A stretch of DNA of 64,000 nucleotides, from the NCBI RefSeq assembly GCF_023336755.1, contig NZ_JALZWP010000016.1, forward strand, positions 1-64,000. Reading direction: 5' to 3'. Shown here piece after piece: positions 8,416 through 16,995 of the stretch. The stretch is from Roseinatronobacter domitianus (lineage in GTDB: Bacteria > Pseudomonadota > Alphaproteobacteria > Rhodobacterales > Rhodobacteraceae). A model generated the notes under the pieces. It was not told the origin of the DNA, did not search any database, and saw only the letters and a list, made by a program, of their open reading frames with translations. Position 1 is the stretch's first letter; each line of letters starts with the position of its first letter. The translations under genes were made by a program, and so were the position numbers.

Positions 8416-10832
8416 GCGCCGGTTTTGGCGCGGCTGTCATCAAGCTGCAAGCCCGCTTCGGCCATCATACGCGCGGCCTCTTCATCCAGAAGGCGTTCCG
8501 TGCCTGCGCCGCGAATGGGGATGCGGCCCGCTTCCAGCATAAGAGGTGCTGCGAAAGGTGTGACATGCGGGGGCAGGGAATGCACGATATGGGGCCGGGC
8601 GCGGAGCATTTCCTCTATCCGGCCGAAATCGGCCAGCCCGCGCAGCGATTCCTGCTTGGTGATACGCAGCAGCAGGTGATCGGGGTCGAATTTGCGCAGC
8701 GTATCATACAGGATATCGCTGGAGAACGTGGCCTGTTTGCCGGATTTGCGTTGCCCCGGCAGGTTGCGTTGCAACAGGCCCGAAATGGTGGCGACGGCGC
8801 GAAAGGTGCGTTTCATCACGGCGTTCTCGGCCAGCCATGTTTCAATTCCATCGCGCAGGCCGTGTGGGTCCAGCAGGGGGGCTGGGTCGCGCACCGGGTC
8901 AAGCGACCAGATCAGCAGCGCGTAATCCGTGGCGACAAAGCCCAGCGGCGCGAGGTTTGATTGTTCCATCCGGTGCGTCAGCAGCAGGCCGAGCGTCTGG
9001 TTGGCGTTGCGCCCTGCGAAAGAATAGAGTGCGAAATACCACCGCCCGCCGCGCAGGAATGACTCGCAGGTCATCGTGCCGGGGGTGGGCAGGGTCGCGA
9101 CCTCTGCCTGAAGCGCCAGCCATTCGGCGGTGTGGTCGGGGAGGTTTGTCCATGCGCTGCGGTCGCCGATCAGGGCCAGAACGCGGGCCGAGAGTTCGGT
9201 CGAGGTCGCCATCTTCAGCCCGTTGAACACGGCGATCTTTGGCTCGCGCGTGGGCTGGGGGGTCACTTCGACCACCATGTCGCGCAACCTGTCATAGCGC
9301 ACGGTCTGGCCGCCGATCAGGAAGGTGTCGCCGGGCGACAGGCTTGCGGCGAAGCTTTCTTCGATTTCGCCCAACGGGGCGCCGCCGCGCGGGCCACGGC
9401 GCACGGACAGCAGTTCAGGCGCAACGATGGTGCCGATATTCATGCGGATGTCGCGCGCGGCGCGTGGGTCGCGAAGCTGCCACATGCCGTTTCGCTGCAT
9501 CAGTCTTTGCCAGCGGTCATAGGCGCGCAAAGCATAACCGCCGGTGGCGACGAAATCCAGACAATCGTCAAATTGCGCGCGGGTCAGCGCCGCATAGGGA
9601 CCGGCGCGGCGGATTTCAGGGAACAGCGCCTCGGCGTCGAACGGCCCGGCACAGGCAAGTGTCAGGATATGTTGGCAGAGCACATCCAGCCCCCCAACCG
9701 GCGGAAGGCCGTCGCCGTCCAACTCGCCCGCTTGCACGGCTTGCAGGGCGGCGGTGCATTCCAGCACCTCGAACCGGTTGGCGGGCACGATGCGCGCGCG
9801 TGAGGGCGTGTCGAAGCGGTGGTTGGCGCGGCCAATGCGCTGCACCAGCCGTTTGATGTTCTTGGGCGCGCCGATCTGGATAACCAGATCGACATCGCCC
9901 CAGTCGAGACCCAGATCGAGCGACCCGGTCGCCACCACGGCGCGGAGCGCGCCTTGCGCCATCGCGCTTTCGACCTTGTGGCGCGCATCGCGCGACAGGC
10001 TGCCATGGTGCAGGCCGATGGGCAGGTTTTCGTCATTGACCGCCCAGAGCGCTTGGAAAAAGAGTTCAGCCTGCGCGCGGGTATTGATGAACACAAGCGT
10101 CAGGCGGGCATCGCGGATTGCCGCCAGCACATCGCGCGCGGCATAGGCCCCACCTGCGCCCGACCAAGGTGGGGTCGCGGTCGTGGGCAGGATGGCAATG
10201 TCGGGGGGCGGTCCGGGATCGGCCAGAACCACGTCGGCCTCGCCCATGAATTGCGCAAGCGCGCTTGGATTTTCCACCGTGGCAGACAGCCCCGCCATAC
10301 GCAAACCGGGGGCGAGGGTCATCAGCCGCGACAGGCCAAGCGCCAACTGGTCGCCGCGCTTGCTATCGGCCAGTGCGTGGATTTCGTCGATCACCACGCG
10401 CTTCAAGCCCGCGAAGATGCGTGGCGCTTCGGGGTAGGACAGCATCAGCGCAAGACTTTCGGGCGTCGTCAGCAGCACATGTGGCGGGTCCACACGTTGG
10501 CGGGCGCGCTTCGCAGCAGAGGTGTCGCCGGTGCGGTCCTCTATCCGCAGCGCCAGCCCCAGATCGGCTACGGGCCGCGACAGGTTGCGCGCAATGTCGT
10601 GTGTCAGGGCCTTCAGCGGCGAGACATAGAGCGTATGCATACCCTCGCCCAGTGCCCCGGTGCAGGCATCGGCCAGCGTGGGCAGAAACCCGGCAAGCGT
10701 TTTGCCGCCGCCCGTGGGTGCGATCAGCAGAGCATGACCTGGGGCATGCAGCATTTGTATCTGGTGCCGATGAGGCTGCCAGCCTTGCGCGGTGAACCAG
10801 TTCGCCAATGGGATAGGTAGGGGATGTGTCAT
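8412..10832 (-). CDS. Ligase-associated DNA damage response DEXH-box helicase (Lhr-like)
   Basis: The 806-residue superfamily 2 helicase has Walker A APTGGGKT at about residue 39, a DEIH Walker B box (VVIDEIHALADSKRG) and motif III SATVENP. Its second RecA domain contains VATGSLDLGLDWGDVD and QRIGRANHR (motif VI). The C-terminal part carries the Lhr-family winged-helix and accessory region. It belongs to the helicase family of the ligase cassette and probably unwinds damaged DNA for the exonuclease, PdeM and ligase to process. It is the first gene of a two-gene minus-strand operon, with pdeM coupled by ATGA. No strong ribosome binding site is visible upstream of 10832. Confidence 0.93.
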   Translation of the reverse strand: MTHPLPIPLANWFTAQGWQPHRHQIQMLHAPGHALLIAPTGGGKTLAGFLPTLADACTGALGEGMHTLYVSPLKALTHDIARNLSRPVADLGLALRIEDRTGDTSAAKRARQRVDPPHVLLTTPESLALMLSYPEAPRIFAGLKRVVIDEIHALADSKRGDQLALGLSRLMTLAPGLRMAGLSATVENPSALAQFMGEADVVLADPGPPPDIAILPTTATPPWSGAGGAYAARDVLAAIRDARLTLVFINTRAQAELFFQALWAVNDENLPIGLHHGSLSRDARHKVESAMAQGALRAVVATGSLDLGLDWGDVDLVIQIGAPKNIKRLVQRIGRANHRFDTPSRARIVPANRFEVLECTAALQAVQAGELDGDGLPPVGGLDVLCQHILTLACAGPFDAEALFPEIRRAGPYAALTRAQFDDCLDFVATGGYALRAYDRWQRLMQRNGMWQLRDPRAARDIRMNIGTIVAPELLSVRRGPRGGAPLGEIEESFAASLSPGDTFLIGGQTVRYDRLRDMVVEVTPQPTREPKIAVFNGLKMATSTELSARVLALIGDRSAWTNLPDHTAEWLALQAEVATLPTPGTMTCESFLRGGRWYFALYSFAGRNANQTLGLLLTHRMEQSNLAPLGFVATDYALLIWSLDPVRDPAPLLDPHGLRDGIETWLAENAVMKRTFRAVATISGLLQRNLPGQRKSGKQATFSSDILYDTLRKFDPDHLLLRITKQESLRGLADFGRIEEMLRARPHIVHSLPPHVTPFAAPLMLEAGRIPIRGAGTERLLDEEAARMMAEAGLQLDDSRAKTGA

Positions 10833-10882
10833 GTCGAAGCGAAAGCTAGGGCGCGCGGTGGGCAGGGGAAGTGGCCGAATTT

Positions 10883-10906
10883 ATGTATAAACTTTATAGT
10901 ATACAT
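10883..10906. promoter_or_regulatory. Palindromic operator candidate upstream of the TTT transporter operon
   Basis: The arms ATGTATA (10883-10889) and TATACAT (10900-10906) form a 7-bp inverted repeat with a 10-bp spacer in an AT-rich 40-bp patch directly upstream of tctC. An inner GTATAC (10899-10904) resembles half-sites bound by GntR-family repressors. No regulator gene is adjacent, so the factor is unknown. Confidence 0.35.
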
Positions 10907-10956
10907 GTGTAATTGGCCCTGCTAGGCTTTGCCCACATCACTAGGGAGGATGGACT

Positions 10957-11907
10957 ATGACAAAGACAAAGAACACAAGTTTTGCCACTTTGCTGGGTGC
11001 CGTTGCCGGGTTGGCTCTTGCCGCGCCGGCCTACGCGCAAGATTTCCCCGAACGTGCGATAGAGTATATCATTCCGTTCAATCCGGGCGGTGAATCTGAC
11101 ATCACCGCACGGATGCAGGAACCCATGATGGAAGAGGCGCTGGGCGTTGGTGTCAATGTGCGCCACCAGCCCGGCGGTGGCGGCGCGGTCGCTTGGGCAG
11201 AATTTCAGGGCAATGCCGAACCTGACGGGCATGAGATAATCGGCATCAACCTGCCGCATATCGTGGGTCAGCCCATTCAGCGGGCCGATTCCGGGTATAC
11301 GACCGAAGGTTTCGACGTCATCACATGGTTCCACTTCACGCCGCATGTTCTGGTGGTGCGCGCCGACAGTCCGTTCCAGACGCTGGATGACCTGGTGAAT
11401 TTCGCCAAGGAAAACCCGCAATCGCTGACCGTGGGCGGGTCGGGCACCTTTTCCGGCAACCATCTGGAAACCCTGCGGATGGAGCAGCTGACCGAAGCGG
11501 ATGTGACCTACATTCCCTTTACCGGGACCGGGCCTTTGCCCGCGGCTATTCTTGGCGGGCATGTCGGTGCTGTGATCTCGAATTCCACGCTGGCGGTGCA
11601 GATGGTCGACGATGTGCGCACGCTTGCCGTCGCGTCGGAAGAACGGCTGGATGTGCTGCCCGATACGCCCACGTTCCGAGAACTGGGCTATGACATTGTC
11701 GGCGGCACCTATCGCGGTGTGGCCGCGCCCAAGGGCACGCCTGCCGACCGGGTCGAGATGCTGGCCAACCTGTTCACCGAGATGAACACCACCATGGCAG
11801 AACGTCAGGTGCCGATGGGCTTCCAGATGACCGATATTCGCGGCCAGGCTGCGGTCGATCTGCTGGTGCGGATGCGTGAACAGTATGGCGATTTCCTGAC
11901 GCAATAA
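10957..11907 (+). CDS. tctC: TTT transporter periplasmic substrate-binding protein (TctC/Bug family)
   Basis: The 316-residue protein starts with a clear Sec signal peptide: positively charged MTKTKNTS, a hydrophobic stretch, and a likely cleavage after AYAQ near residue 28. It then follows the Bug fold, with an early PERAIEYIIPFNPGGESD segment and the repeated GG loop typical of the family. It captures a carboxylate in the periplasm and hands it to TctAB. An AGGGAGGA site precedes the ATG. A strong hairpin separates it from tctA, which would let the binding protein be made in excess. The substrate is not decidable from sequence; the linked hydroxyacid dehydrogenase suggests a hydroxy acid. 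Confidence 0.92.
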   Translation: MTKTKNTSFATLLGAVAGLALAAPAYAQDFPERAIEYIIPFNPGGESDITARMQEPMMEEALGVGVNVRHQPGGGGAVAWAEFQGNAEPDGHEIIGINLPHIVGQPIQRADSGYTTEGFDVITWFHFTPHVLVVRADSPFQTLDDLVNFAKENPQSLTVGGSGTFSGNHLETLRMEQLTEADVTYIPFTGTGPLPAAILGGHVGAVISNSTLAVQMVDDVRTLAVASEERLDVLPDTPTFRELGYDIVGGTYRGVAAPKGTPADRVEMLANLFTEMNTTMAERQVPMGFQMTDIRGQAAVDLLVRMREQYGDFLTQ

Positions 11908-11916
11908 TCGTTGCTG

Positions 11917-11945
11917 CCCCGGCGGGATTACCCGCCGGGGTTATC
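11917..11945 (+). terminator. Intercistronic hairpin between tctC and tctA
   Basis: CCCCGGCGGG (11917-11926) and CCCGCCGGGG (11931-11940) form a perfect 10-bp stem with an ATTA loop, followed by TTATCATTT. It is likely a partial terminator or mRNA stabiliser that favours tctC expression over the membrane genes, a common arrangement in binding-protein operons. Confidence 0.7.
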
Positions 11946-11971
11946 ATTTCTCGAACTTGTAAAGGCCGATC

Positions 11972-13471
11972 ATGGAAGTCCTGATCGCGGCGGCTCTGGC
12001 TGTCTTGCAACCACATATGCTGCTGATCGTATTGCTGGGGGTCACGGCGGGTCTGTTCGTTGGTGCATTGCCGGGTCTGACGGCGACAATGGCGCTGGCC
12101 CTGATGCTGCCCTTCACCTTCGCCATGGAGGCTTTGGAAGGGCTGGTCGCGCTGGGCGCGGTCTATATGGGCACGATCTATGGCGGGGCGTTCACGGCCA
12201 TTTTGATAAACACGCCGGGCACGCCGTCATCCATTGCGACCACGTTTGACGGGCACCCTATGGCCAAGCAAGGCCGCGCTTTGGAGGCGATCAGCATTGC
12301 CACAATCGCGTCTGTCGTGGGCGGCGTGGTGGGCGTGGTCTTCTTGCTTCTGGCCGCTCCGCCGCTGGCGCAGCTGGCGCTGAAATTCGGCCCGTCCGAA
12401 ATGTTCTGGGTCGCCATTCTGGGGCTGACGCTGATCGGTTCACTGGCCACCGGGTCGGTGCTGAAAGGGCTGCTGGGTGGCGCGATCGGCTTGATAATTG
12501 GCACGATTGGCATTTCGCCCATTGGCGGCGAGTCGCGATTCACCTTTGGCTGGCCACCGCTACAGGCCGGTGTTTCGCTGATCGTGGCGCTGATCGGCCT
12601 GTTCGTGATCCCCGAACTGCTCAGCATGATGCGGCAGGGCCGCGCCGCTATCGATTCTGCGGCGGGCTTGGGCGATGGCGGCTTTCGCTTTGGCTCTGCG
12701 ATGACCACGGTGTTTAGTAAGCCGGTGAACCTGATCCGCTCTTGTGTGATCGGGCAGATCATTGCGATCATTCCGGGCGCGGGCGGGTCTATCACCTCGC
12801 TTGTTGCCTATAACGAGGCCAAGCGCGGGTCCGACGACCCCGACAGCTTCGGCAAGGGCAACCCGGAAGGGCTTGTCGCGTCGGAATCCAGTAATAACGT
12901 GATGGTCGCAGGTTCCATGGTGCCGCTGCTGACGCTGGGCATTCCCGGCGCGCCGCCCGATGCGGTTATTCTTGGCGTGATGCTGCTGCACGGGCTGCGA
13001 CCGGGGCTGGAGCTGTTTTCCGAAACCGGCGTTCTGGCAAATGGCTTTATTATCTCTATGGGTCTGGCCGCGCTGATGCTGATCCCCGTGGGCCTGCTGG
13101 GGGGGCGGCTGATTTATCAGGTCATCCGGCGCACTCCGCATTACTTCCTTGTGCCGACAATCCTTGTCATCACCATTCTGGGCACCTACGCGCTGCGCAA
13201 CAATCTGGTCGATGTGGCGCTGATGCTGGGCCTTGGCATCGTGGGTTTCGCTATCCGCGGGCTGGGTCTGGATGCAGCACCCATCGTGTTGGGGCTGATC
13301 CTGGGCACGATTGCCGAACAAGGCTATGTGCAGACCATTCTTGGTGGTATGGCGATGGATATTCCACAACTGCGGCTTTTGGAAAACACCCTCAGCCAGA
13401 TTCTGATTGTGCTGACTGTCGCGGTCATTGGCTGGACGGCATGGCCCAGAAAACGCAGGCAAAAGGACTAG
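11972..13471 (+). CDS. tctA: TTT transporter large permease TctA
   Basis: The 499-residue polytopic membrane protein has the family glycine-rich motif GVTAGLFVGALPGLTATMALAL near residues 24-45 and a second related loop (GQIIAIIPGAGGSITSLVAYNEAKR, about 267-291). About 10-12 membrane segments are expected. It forms the main translocation pathway of the sodium- or proton-driven tripartite tricarboxylate transporter, with TctB and the binding protein TctC. It lies 3 nt upstream of tctB. The gene order C-A-B differs from the more common C-B-A. Confidence 0.95.
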   Translation: MEVLIAAALAVLQPHMLLIVLLGVTAGLFVGALPGLTATMALALMLPFTFAMEALEGLVALGAVYMGTIYGGAFTAILINTPGTPSSIATTFDGHPMAKQGRALEAISIATIASVVGGVVGVVFLLLAAPPLAQLALKFGPSEMFWVAILGLTLIGSLATGSVLKGLLGGAIGLIIGTIGISPIGGESRFTFGWPPLQAGVSLIVALIGLFVIPELLSMMRQGRAAIDSAAGLGDGGFRFGSAMTTVFSKPVNLIRSCVIGQIIAIIPGAGGSITSLVAYNEAKRGSDDPDSFGKGNPEGLVASESSNNVMVAGSMVPLLTLGIPGAPPDAVILGVMLLHGLRPGLELFSETGVLANGFIISMGLAALMLIPVGLLGGRLIYQVIRRTPHYFLVPTILVITILGTYALRNNLVDVALMLGLGIVGFAIRGLGLDAAPIVLGLILGTIAEQGYVQTILGGMAMDIPQLRLLENTLSQILIVLTVAVIGWTAWPRKRRQKD

Positions 13472-13474
13472 GTC

Positions 13475-13927
13475 ATGCGTATAAGACTTAACACCGAACT
13501 GCTAAGCGGCCTGTTCGGGCTGGCGCTTGCGGCGCTGTTCTTCTTCAACCGGGGCAATGTCGGCTTTCTAAGCTCGGTGTTCCCCGATACGGTGCTGGTT
13601 ATCCTTGCAGTTCTGTCGGTGGTGTTGGTGCTGCGCGGGGCAATCGCGGGGGAACCAACCACGCTGGCGCTTGACGGTGCGGGGTCGGTCCTGGTCGGAA
13701 TTGGGGTTATGGTCGCGTGGTGGCTGGGCATCAAATATGTTGGCTTTGTTACCACATCGGTGCCACTCTTCGCGGGCTTGGCATTGGTGATGAAACGTCG
13801 CGCCGGTCCGCTTGCGCCGCGTGATTACCTGATCGCGCTGGCCATAGCTTTGGTCGTGGTCGGGGGATTTTTCTGGGTGTTTTCCGAGGTTCTGGGCATT
13901 CGCCCCTTCCGCGCACCCTTGCTGTGA
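13475..13927 (+). CDS. tctB: TTT transporter small permease TctB
   Basis: The 150-residue protein has four predicted membrane helices (about 10-28, 38-54, 75-100 and 118-140), the size and topology of the TctB subunit. The start ATG at 13475 follows AAAAGGACTAG, which spans the tctA stop, so translation is coupled. It assembles with TctA in the inner membrane. Sequence conservation is low in this family, so the assignment leans on topology and position. Confidence 0.85.
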   Translation: MRIRLNTELLSGLFGLALAALFFFNRGNVGFLSSVFPDTVLVILAVLSVVLVLRGAIAGEPTTLALDGAGSVLVGIGVMVAWWLGIKYVGFVTTSVPLFAGLALVMKRRAGPLAPRDYLIALAIALVVVGGFFWVFSEVLGIRPFRAPLL

Positions 13928-13947
13928 TAACCAAAAAAGGACCCTGA

Positions 13948-14871
13948 ATGGCCCGCGTCGTCATATCCGAATTCATGGACGAACCCGCTATCGACTGGCT
14001 GCGCGCGCGCCATGACGTGACCTATGACCCTGCGTTGGTCGATGACCCCGCCGCCCTGCGTGCGGCCTGTGCCAAGGCCAGCGCACTTATCGTGCGCAAC
14101 CGCACGCAGGTTGATGCTGCGCTTATGGACGCGGCCCCGGGCCTGCGCGCGATCGGCCGCCTGGGCGTGGGGCTGGATAATATCGACACCGCTACGGCCA
14201 AGGCGCGCTGCGTTGCTGTGTTCCCGGCCACGGGCGGGAATGTCACCTCGGTTGCGGAATATGTCATCACGGCCCTTATGGTGCTGCGCCGGGGCGCGTG
14301 GCTGGGCAGCGCCGACGTGCTGTCGGGCGCATGGCCGCGCCAGCGCATGATGGGGCTGGAGGTGGCGGGCGCGACCTTGGGCCTTGTGGGCTTTGGCGCG
14401 ATTGCGCAGGCCACGGCAGAGCGCGCGCGCGCCCTTGGCATGTCGGTCGCGGCCTATGACCCGTTTTTGCCCGCCGATGCCCCGGCTTGGGACAGTGCCG
14501 CCCGGTTCGATGATCTGGATGCACTGGTCGGTCATGCCGATGCGCTCAGCCTGCATGTGCCGCTGACCGACGCCACGCGCGGGCTGTTCGGGGCAGACCG
14601 GCTGGCGGCGATGAGACCGGGGGCCGTGCTGATCAACACCGCGCGCGGGCAGATCGTGGATGAAAGCGCTTTGGCGGACGCCCTGCGCGCGGGCCATCTG
14701 GGCGGCGCGGCAATGGATGTGTTCGCGTCTGAGCCCTTGGGCGCGGGCAGCCCGCTTGCAGGCGCGCCCAACCTGATCGCCACCCCACATATCGCGGGCG
14801 TCACGGTCGAATCCAACACGCGGATAAGCTGGATCACGGCGCGCAACGTGGACGGGGTTTTGGGCAAGTAG
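13948..14871 (+). CDS. D-isomer-specific 2-hydroxyacid dehydrogenase, NAD-binding
   Basis: The 307-residue enzyme carries the Rossmann motif GLVGFGAIAQA at about residues 145-155 and the family catalytic set: Arg in INTARGQIVDES (about 230), a Glu near 260, and His in TPHIAGVT (about 278). It oxidises a 2-hydroxy acid to the 2-oxo acid with NAD(P), or does the reverse. It sits 20 nt behind tctB with its own AAAGGA site, so it probably acts on what the TTT system imports. An (S)-sulfolactate dehydrogenase (SlcC) role is possible because that enzyme belongs to this family and is linked to a TTT transporter in some bacteria, but no suyAB sulfo-lyase genes are in the window. Confidence 0.88.
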   Translation: MARVVISEFMDEPAIDWLRARHDVTYDPALVDDPAALRAACAKASALIVRNRTQVDAALMDAAPGLRAIGRLGVGLDNIDTATAKARCVAVFPATGGNVTSVAEYVITALMVLRRGAWLGSADVLSGAWPRQRMMGLEVAGATLGLVGFGAIAQATAERARALGMSVAAYDPFLPADAPAWDSAARFDDLDALVGHADALSLHVPLTDATRGLFGADRLAAMRPGAVLINTARGQIVDESALADALRAGHLGGAAMDVFASEPLGAGSPLAGAPNLIATPHIAGVTVESNTRISWITARNVDGVLGK

Positions 14872-14994
14872 TCGAGCCCCATATACAAAAGTGCGGCGGG
14901 TGCAGAAGCTTTTCGAACCTTGCGGAAGACGAGAGAAGTGTTGGGATTAGATTTTGCTTCCAAGCAACATCAAACAACCGTAAAAATCCAATGG

Positions 14995-15582
14995 ATGAAC
15001 AGAAGAAAAAATCGATCTTTTTTCCCTGGATTTGTAATGATCCCGCTGGCATGGCTCGGTTTGGCTGGCATGAGCGATGCGATTGTGACTTGGCAGGCTT
15101 GGTTTGATCAGGGAGTAATGCAGCATTGGCGCTCGGTGAAGGAATGGTTGATCGCTATTTTGCTTTGGTGGGTGCCTTTTCAAATTCCATCTTGGATACT
15201 TGATTATTTTGTAATCGGAGCAATAGTGCTAAGGACTTCTAATGCGCCAAGGTGGAACGAAAACTGGCGTGTTGGACCGGAGCAAGTGCAGAAGATGTAT
15301 GGCTACATTCCTCTTACGTGGAAGCTTGAGTGGATCATGAGTCACACAGTTACGCTTCACCGATTGCCAGCCATTGTCCTCAATTTCATTTTTTGGCCAA
15401 TTACCATTCTTGGGCTGTCCATAGAGGCTATTAGAGGGGAAGCTTTTGCGCAGGAAATTAAAGTACCTGCTAGCGTTAGAAGACGAGAAATGATTGCTTG
15501 GCAATCCCGCATAGCGTGGTGCTTCCTCAGCTTTATTCCCTTTTTGTTCCTATTTTCCACTGTCCTGTATGAGCATGGGTAG
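14995..15582 (+). CDS. Orphan integral membrane protein of unknown function, AT-rich
   Basis: The frame is open from a TTG at 14920, but the first in-frame ATG is at 14995 (MNRRKNRSFFPG), giving about 195 residues. No start has a good Shine-Dalgarno. The protein has a basic N-terminus, hydrophobic segments near residues 12-30, 48-75, 125-150 and 170-190, and many tryptophans. I recognise no family. The DNA is visibly richer in A and T than all neighbours (runs such as gaagaaaaaatcgatctttttt), and codon use is mixed, which suggests recent acquisition. It lies between the TTT operon and a convergent thioesterase gene and has no obvious partner. Confidence 0.6.
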   Translation: MNRRKNRSFFPGFVMIPLAWLGLAGMSDAIVTWQAWFDQGVMQHWRSVKEWLIAILLWWVPFQIPSWILDYFVIGAIVLRTSNAPRWNENWRVGPEQVQKMYGYIPLTWKLEWIMSHTVTLHRLPAIVLNFIFWPITILGLSIEAIRGEAFAQEIKVPASVRRREMIAWQSRIAWCFLSFIPFLFLFSTVLYEHG

Positions 15583-15615
15583 GGAGGCAGTCCTCTAACC
15601 GCTCATTCCTACCCC

Positions 15616-16032
15616 TCACCCCTCCGGCGGAATCGAATAGGTCATCGACGCCCGCGCCACGGGGCGCTGGTTTCCCTCGGCGTAGATCAAGGCATCCCCC
15701 ACCGCCAGCACCCGGCCCAGTTTCAGCAGCCGCGTTTCGCACAGCAAATCCACCCCCGCAGGCGGTTTGCGCATGAAATCCATGCCTGCATTGGTGGTCA
15801 CGGTCAGCGCCTTGGGGCCGATCATGCTTAAGATCGTCAGATAGACCGCCACATCGGCCAGCGCGAATAGCGTTGGGCCAGACACCGTGCCACCGGGGCG
15901 CAAATGCGCGGGGCTGGGCAGCAGACGCAGGGTCAGGGCGTTGTCCTGCGCGGCATCCACCCGGAACATCTGTGCTACCTCGGCAAAATCGCTGTCCAGA
16001 AAGGCGTTCAGCGCATTGCGGTCCATTATCAT
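15616..16032 (-). CDS. PaaI-type hotdog-fold thioesterase
   Basis: The 138-residue protein matches the hotdog acyl-CoA thioesterase family: the segment LRPGGTVSGPTLFALADVAVYLTI corresponds to the hot-dog helix with the catalytic Asp/Glu region, followed by TNAGMDFMRKPPAG. It would hydrolyse aromatic or short-chain acyl-CoA thioesters in the cytoplasm. The frame opens upstream at 16071, but the ATG at 16032 has AAGGAG seven bases before it and starts the conserved region. It is divergent from the enoyl-CoA hydratase gene, and the two share a 67-bp control region. Confidence 0.85.
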   Translation of the reverse strand: MIMDRNALNAFLDSDFAEVAQMFRVDAAQDNALTLRLLPSPAHLRPGGTVSGPTLFALADVAVYLTILSMIGPKALTVTTNAGMDFMRKPPAGVDLLCETRLLKLGRVLAVGDALIYAEGNQRPVARASMTYSIPPEG

Positions 16033-16099
16033 CGCAGCTCCTTTGCGGGGTGTTGCCCGCATGCTAGTCAAGGCCAGTTACACGCCAAAGGGGGACAGA

Positions 16100-16888
16100 A
16101 TGGAAGACGAAATCCTGACATGTGACGTAAGCGAGGGCGTGGCCCGGCTGGTGATGAACCGGCCCGGCAAGCTGAATGCGCTGTCGGATGCCATGCTGGC
16201 CGCCTTGACCGACCGGCTGACCGCCTTGGGTGCCGATCCCGATATTCGCGTCATCATTCTGGCCGGTGCCGGAAAGGCGTTTTGCGCGGGCCATGACCTA
16301 AAGGAAATGCAGGCCGGTCGTGCCACGCTTGATGGGGGTGCGGCCTATTTCAACGACCTGTTTGCGCGCTGTGGCGCGCTGATGCAGCTTATCCCGTCTT
16401 TGCCGCAGCCGGTGATCGCCGAAGTTCACGGCATTGCCACCGCCGCCGGGTGCCAGTTGGTCGCGACCTGCGACATGGCCGTTGCCGCAGAGGGCACACG
16501 CTTTGGCGTGAATGGTGTCAATATCGGGTTGTTCTGTTCGACCCCCATGGTCGCGCTGACCCGCAACATCGGGCGCAAAGCCGCCTTCGAATTGCTGACC
16601 ACAGGGCAGTTCGTCGATGCTGCGCGCGCAACGGAGCTGGGGCTGATAAACCGTGCGGTGCCGCATGACAGGCTGCAAGCCGAAACCCGCGCGCTTGCCC
16701 AGACCATCGCCGGCAAACTGACCGCCGCCGTGCGGATCGGCAAGGCCGCGTTCTACGAGCAGGCGCAGATGGACCTCGCCGAAGCCTATTCCCACACGGG
16801 CCGTGTCATGGCAGACAACATGCTGCTGCGCGACACGGATGAAGGGATTACCGCTTTCCTGGAAAAACGCAGCCCCGATTGGGCCTGA
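16100..16888 (+). CDS. Enoyl-CoA hydratase/isomerase family protein (ECHDC3-like)
   Basis: The 262-residue crotonase-fold protein has the oxyanion-hole segments GAGKAFCAGHDLKEM (about 55-69) and HGIATAAGCQLVATCDMAVA (about 109-128). The two glutamates of classical enoyl-CoA hydratases are not both obvious, so the exact reaction (hydration, isomerisation or hydrolysis) is open. The ATG at 16100 follows AAGGGGGAC; the open frame to 15887 is non-coding overlap with the thioesterase. A role in fatty or branched acyl-CoA metabolism fits the adjacent thioesterase and etfBA. Confidence 0.88.
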   Translation: MEDEILTCDVSEGVARLVMNRPGKLNALSDAMLAALTDRLTALGADPDIRVIILAGAGKAFCAGHDLKEMQAGRATLDGGAAYFNDLFARCGALMQLIPSLPQPVIAEVHGIATAAGCQLVATCDMAVAAEGTRFGVNGVNIGLFCSTPMVALTRNIGRKAAFELLTTGQFVDAARATELGLINRAVPHDRLQAETRALAQTIAGKLTAAVRIGKAAFYEQAQMDLAEAYSHTGRVMADNMLLRDTDEGITAFLEKRSPDWA

Positions 16889-16995
16889 ACCGTGGGCGTG
16901 CCGTCCGTGGCTGGGGATGCGTCGATTTTACACTATGTCTCATGCGACGATGCCGCTAAACCTGTCGCGGTAATAGATGAGGGAGAGATACGCTT

